Assembly (NCBI GenBank): GCA_017306865.1
Contig: JAFKHH010000014.1
Coordinates: forward strand, 558,001 to 622,000
Reading direction: 5' to 3'
Source: Filimonas sp.
GTDB taxonomy: Bacteria; Bacteroidota; Bacteroidia; Chitinophagales; Chitinophagaceae
DNA: 64,000 bases
Positions 60,654 to 64,000 of the stretch are shown piece after piece. Under the pieces are notes generated by a model that ran no database searches, was not told the DNA's origin, and saw only the letters and a program-made list of their open reading frames with translations. Numbering within the stretch: the stretch's first letter is position 1; the number at the start of each line of letters is the position of its first letter. Position numbers and translations under genes: made by a program.

Positions 60654-60899
60654 CTAATGCAGCACACCTGGCACTTTTTTTCAAACAACTTTGAACGTTA
60701 TTGCTGTTTTACCTCAAACTATATATTTCGCTGGGTTTCGAACAGCTTTTTGCGCATAGCAACGTGCCGTTTTCATCTCCTTGTTTGCGGTTTTATCAGT
60801 GTATTATTCCTGCGTGTTTGCCCACGCGTTGCTTCCGTATAGTTTCGCATGTACTCCTGTTTCATTTGTGTGAACGAAACTTCTCACCGATTTTCTACA

Positions 60900-61310
60900 A
60901 CATACAGAAATTCTAAAGCATCACTTTACAAGTTTTATCATCGTTGTCCAAGTAAGCTTCGTGGTTCTTCAATTGCAAGTTCTTATTTGTCTACCGACGG
61001 TGTTACTTTTTGTCTTGATACAAAAAGTAACCAAAAAGATCAAGGCTCCAGAAAAGCAGGCTAAAAATTGTCCTGCCCACCGAAATCCATTGAACTCGCC
61101 GCTTACAGCATGAGTGCGTAAACTAGCCCTGGCTCAAACAGCAATGGATTTTTCCGGCGTTCACGCCAATTTTCTTAACGCAGCTTTTCTGAGGCCGCAC
61201 GTTTCCCGGAAAGACTAAAAAAATGAACTCTTCCTATTTTAGTATTGTGCTTTGGGGCTGCGAACCATTGCCCAAAGAGTTATAAACTCTTTGTAGCACG
61301 CTTACTCGGA
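60900..61310. repeat. gene-free stretch with hairpin and likely dispersed repeat
   Basis: In the 866-base stretch 60467-61332 I see no convincing gene. At 61002-61031, GTTACTTTTTGT and ACAAAAAGTAAC form a perfect 12-bp stem with a six-base loop. The segment that follows (AAGGCTCCAGAAAAGCAGGC and onward) resembles non-coding repeats I have seen in other Bacteroidota genomes; this resemblance is from memory and not verified. GAACCCTTATATACTTTACAAACT at the end belongs to the TATATAAAG vocabulary in shortened form. Confidence 0.4.
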
Positions 61311-61332
61311 CAATATTGAACCCTTATATACT

Positions 61333-61962
61333 TTACAAACTACTGAAGGTTTTGATATATGGAGACTTCTTGCTCGCTTCTAACTCCGCTGCGTTGTACC
61401 CGAAGAATTGAATGTCATTTTTTCCGGCAGCGTCTTCATCATTATGAGAATCACCAATGAGGCAGGTTTCTGCATGAGCATAGCCATACTCAGCCAGGAT
61501 GTTTTTAATGTTGTCTGCTTTTTTTGTAGGTGATCCAACGATGGATTTAAAAAAATGCGCAATGCCTAATTGCTGTGCAAGAAAGCGTAATTCATCTTGT
61601 GCAGATGCAGATACAAGATGATAATTGTGGGTAGCTGCATTGTGTGCAATGTAATCAACGCAATCCCTGATCAACAGATTTTTATCGCAAAGCAGCTCGC
61701 GCATGATCTCGGAAAAGCGGTCGGCATACGCATATACTTCTTCTTCTGAAATAGAAGTATGCAGTAGTTCTTCAAAGAAATAGCGGATCTTGGCAAACCT
61801 TGACATGCCGCCATTGGCGCGGTGGTAGGCAACCAACTGCTCTACTTTTTCTTTATCATACCCTTCAAATATTTTTACAAACCCGAGTTCCCGTATGGGC
61901 ATAGAGTCTATGATAACGCCGTCAAAATCCCAGAGTATATTTTTGTAGTTGCTAAGAGTCAT
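61333..61962 (-). CDS. HAD-family phosphatase linked to ulosonic acid cluster
   Basis: 209 residues with HAD motifs: nucleophile Asp in ILWDFDGVIIDSMP, motif II Ser in HLVSASAQDE, a Lys in SPTKKADNIKNIL, and motif III acidic residues in CLIGDSHNDEDAAG. A helical cap domain lies at about 20-95. It is followed in its cluster by a CMP-Kdo synthetase and an aldolase gene on the same strand. By analogy with KdsC, it may remove the phosphate from a 3-deoxy-ulosonic acid phosphate before CMP activation. The substrate is inference. Confidence 0.82.
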   Translation of the reverse strand: MTLSNYKNILWDFDGVIIDSMPIRELGFVKIFEGYDKEKVEQLVAYHRANGGMSRFAKIRYFFEELLHTSISEEEVYAYADRFSEIMRELLCDKNLLIRDCVDYIAHNAATHNYHLVSASAQDELRFLAQQLGIAHFFKSIVGSPTKKADNIKNILAEYGYAHAETCLIGDSHNDEDAAGKNDIQFFGYNAAELEASKKSPYIKTFSSL

Positions 61963-62009
61963 GGTGTGAGTAGTGAGTTGTCAGTTGTGAGTGATGTTTG
62001 TCTTAAATC

Positions 62010-62762
62010 TTATGCCTTACTCCTTTCTTTAATAAACGCTTCTGCTTTTATTACATCTTCCGGTGTATCTACGGCAATGGTGTTACCACCTGTTTCCACC
62101 ATTTGTACATTGAAGCCAGCGTCGAGAAAGCGGAGTATTTCTATGTCTTCGTATAACTCACAGTTTGCTTTATCGTCATACGCGCCGTATGCTTTCAGTT
62201 CTTCTTTATTGAAGGCATAAATACACACTTGTTTTTTATATACAGGCACGCCCACTTTCGGATCTTTTATGCCGGGCACTGCAAGCCGTGACATGTACAG
62301 CAGTTTGTTATCTTTTGTAACAACAACTTTAGGAATGTTTACGCTATGCGGATCTTCTTCAGGCAAGAGATTGCACATACCATTAATGATCACATCCGGT
62401 TGCGCTTCTTTTGCTTTTGCTACTTTCACTATATCTGCGGGATCAACGAAGGGTTCATCTCCCTGTACGTTGATAAAAATGTCTGCCGCTATTTTTTGTG
62501 ATACTTCGTACAACCTGTCCGTTCCCGTCTTACAGGTTTCGCTTGTCATTACCACCTGGTAGCCGTGCTGTTTTACCACATCACGGATCGTATCATCATC
62601 CGTCGCTATAAATGTATTTTCTTTTCCCAGCGCCGCTTCTACTTTCTCTGCTACATGTATAATCATTGGCTTGCCCGCAATTGGCACCAAAGGCTTACCG
62701 GGAAAGCGTGATGATTTATACCGGGCGGGGATAACACCGATTATTTTTAACGCATTGCTCAT
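62010..62762 (-). CDS. kdsB: CMP-Kdo synthetase (3-deoxy-manno-octulosonate cytidylyltransferase)
   Basis: 250 residues, the normal KdsB length. The nucleotide-binding N-terminus is IIGVIPARYKSSRFPGKPLVPIAGKPMI. NVQGDEPFVDP, SVNIPKVVV and the C-terminal GGNTIAVDTPEDV are typical. It activates a 3-deoxy-ulosonic acid with CTP. It starts 15 bases after the stop of the upstream aldolase gene and is followed at 47 bases by the HAD gene. It might be the cell's regular lipid A core enzyme or a paralogue specific to the product of this cluster; the sequence alone does not decide. Confidence 0.92.
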   Translation of the reverse strand: MSNALKIIGVIPARYKSSRFPGKPLVPIAGKPMIIHVAEKVEAALGKENTFIATDDDTIRDVVKQHGYQVVMTSETCKTGTDRLYEVSQKIAADIFINVQGDEPFVDPADIVKVAKAKEAQPDVIINGMCNLLPEEDPHSVNIPKVVVTKDNKLLYMSRLAVPGIKDPKVGVPVYKKQVCIYAFNKEELKAYGAYDDKANCELYEDIEILRFLDAGFNVQMVETGGNTIAVDTPEDVIKAEAFIKERSKA

Positions 62763-62777
62763 GCTGCAAACTTAATT

Positions 62778-64000
62778 TTAATACAGAAAACGAAAAATGG
62801 ATAGCTGCTCTATGTTTGAATAGCGCGTTGGCGTAAGCGACTTCAATGTCAGCCCTTGTTTTTGTGCCGCATCTATTATTCCCTGGTTTTCATATAGCAG
62901 GTCTATATTTGCCGACAGCTCTTCTTCCACGTAGCCATCGAAACCGATAAGATAAATATTCTTTGCCTGTAATGCTGCTGCTGCCTGTAAAGACAGCGCG
63001 AGCGGGGAATCCTGCACAGCCGCTTCGAACAGGTCGTCTTTTACATCATACACGTGATCATTTATAAAGGATGGCATGTATATGCCTTCACAATATTTGG
63101 CAGCAGGTATAATAAATTTGTTATGTGCCGCCATTTGCTGTGCATTCGGAAATGACTGAAAGCGTTTGCCTTCATTGCCAAACAAACAGAAGTATTGCCC
63201 AGCCTCTCCATTACCGGCAAACACATCTGCATACCGGCTACTACTATGTATAATTGCAAACGGCTCGTTGTTATTTGTTTTGCGCCTGAGTATTTCATCA
63301 AAGGCTGTATTGATCTCTGTTACACTTTTTCCTCCGCCAATAATGAATACATCTTTTACAGCAGGTTGCGTATCCAGCGGTATTGCTTTTATGCTATGGC
63401 TTTCGGTAGCAGATGGTAGAAACTTGAGCAGTTGCCTGATGATATTGCCTATGGCATAGCGACGTTTCCCCATTTTTGACATCACTTCATTCTGCGGAAT
63501 GGAATACTGGCCTGCCAGCATATAGGCGAGGTTGGTTCCCCATTTATACTTTTCACGTAAGTTGTAGAACACTTCGGTTAATGCCGCAAGGCTATCGAGG
63601 TCTAATTCTTTTTCCAGTTTATCATTGAGAGCCGTAAGGAAAAGTTCTGTTTTCAAATTACCTGCGCCACGCCCCATACCTGTAACAGTTGCATCTATGA
63701 TCTCACAACCTTCCGCTGCTGCTGTAAGTGAGTTGATGAGTGCCAGCTCCAGGTTATTGTGCCCGTGAAAGCCCAACGGTACTTCTGTACCATCTTTTAA
63801 CTCCCTGACAAGTGCCCTTACTTCTTCAGGGTAAAGGCTACCATACGAGTCTACCAGGTACAGGTAATCTACCGCCTTAATCTCTTTAAGCTGTTTTAAT
63901 AGGGCTTTATCATTTAACCACTTTGAAGCATACATCACATTGAAGGCTACTTCAAAGCCCATCTCCTTTATTTTGTCAGCCAGTCTTACACCGTTTTCCA
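62778..64000 (-). CDS. DRE-TIM aldolase fused to MptE/DUF115-like domain, 5' end outside window
   Basis: The frame is open through the window edge, so the N-terminus is missing; at least 407 residues are visible. The barrel part resembles 4-hydroxy-2-oxovalerate aldolase/HMGL-like enzymes: metal-binding GFHGHNNLELA (HxH), VDSYGSLYPEEV and VTGMGRGAGNLKTE. After about 210 visible residues a second region begins, VFIIGGGKSVTEIN, FAIIHSSSRYADVF, and NIYLIGFDGYVEE, which resembles the MptE-like/DUF115 fold. It is in line with kdsB and a HAD gene. It may condense pyruvate with an aldehyde sugar to make a 3-deoxy-ulosonic acid; this is inference from family and context. Confidence 0.7.
   Translation of the reverse strand, partial: ENGVRLADKIKEMGFEVAFNVMYASKWLNDKALLKQLKEIKAVDYLYLVDSYGSLYPEEVRALVRELKDGTEVPLGFHGHNNLELALINSLTAAAEGCEIIDATVTGMGRGAGNLKTELFLTALNDKLEKELDLDSLAALTEVFYNLREKYKWGTNLAYMLAGQYSIPQNEVMSKMGKRRYAIGNIIRQLLKFLPSATESHSIKAIPLDTQPAVKDVFIIGGGKSVTEINTAFDEILRRKTNNNEPFAIIHSSSRYADVFAGNGEAGQYFCLFGNEGKRFQSFPNAQQMAAHNKFIIPAAKYCEGIYMPSFINDHVYDVKDDLFEAAVQDSPLALSLQAAAALQAKNIYLIGFDGYVEEELSANIDLLYENQGIIDAAQKQGLTLKSLTPTRYSNIEQLSIFRFLY

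Noticed and set aside
60657-61064. Plus-strand frames in the gene-free stretch
   Set aside because: They have Cys/Phe/Ser-rich composition with no domain pattern, overlap one another, and run through the hairpin at 61002-61031.

Overview
This window looks like chromosome from a member of the Bacteroidota, most likely family Chitinophagaceae. The evidence is two SusC/SusD pairs, lipoproteins with Bacteroidota-type lipoboxes, a type IX secretion-type C-terminal tail, a LytS/LytTR two-component pair, ABC-F and sigma/anti-sigma genes of Bacteroidota style, a TAnnTTTG promoter and mostly absent Shine-Dalgarno sequences. The family assignment is inference from protein style, not from a search.

Layout. 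1-4.7 kb: 5' end of a YkgJ-like protein, xerD, a secreted CarboxypepD_reg/T9SS-tail protein, and an overlapping sigma factor plus membrane-anchored TonB_C-like protein. 4.9-40.4 kb: a large pectin/galacturonate utilisation region. Outer-membrane capture is by two tandem SusC/SusD pairs with a DUF4957-like lipoprotein. Pectin is attacked by a PL1 lyase, CE8 esterase, GH28 polygalacturonase and GH105 unsaturated galacturonyl hydrolase, with a GH27 alpha-galactosidase nearby. Galacturonate enters through an ExuT-like MFS carrier and is processed by UxaC, UxaB and UxaA to 2-keto-3-deoxygluconate (KDG). Unsaturated uronate goes through KduI and KduD to the same KDG. KdgK and Eda split it to pyruvate and glyceraldehyde-3-phosphate, and a GapN-like dehydrogenase may take the latter. 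A LacI-family regulator sits in the middle, and an 11-base core shared by four upstream regions is the best candidate operator. A YhcG/DUF1016 PDDEXK nuclease gene carrying in-frame perfect palindromes is inserted between the second SusCD pair and the GH27 gene.

40.6-48 kb: asparaginase-domain protein, TlpA-like thioredoxin, small membrane protein, lipoprotein, a TonB-dependent-type outer membrane protein, and a LytS/LytTR pair. 48.1-52.5 kb is the most unusual part: a signal-less protein with ricin-type lectin, Cry-toxin domain-I-like helical and jacalin-like lectin regions, convergent with a phage holin, four small phage-like genes, and a divergent self-cleaving (S24) repressor with repeated operators, next to tRNA-Leu and tRNA-Gly. 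I read this as a candidate damage-inducible toxin and release cassette; the function is inference.

52.9-64 kb: small membrane protein, GT2 glycosyltransferase, YbiT-type ABC-F with a degenerate second ATPase site, signal-peptide protein, DUF502 protein, outer-membrane barrel, divergent glycerol-kinase-like protein, PadR regulator, an 866-base gene-free stretch, and a HAD/KdsB/aldolase cluster that runs off the window and may make a CMP-activated 3-deoxy-ulosonic acid. Intergenic regions throughout are filled with recurring families of long inverted repeats, several with perfect arms of 16-29 bp.
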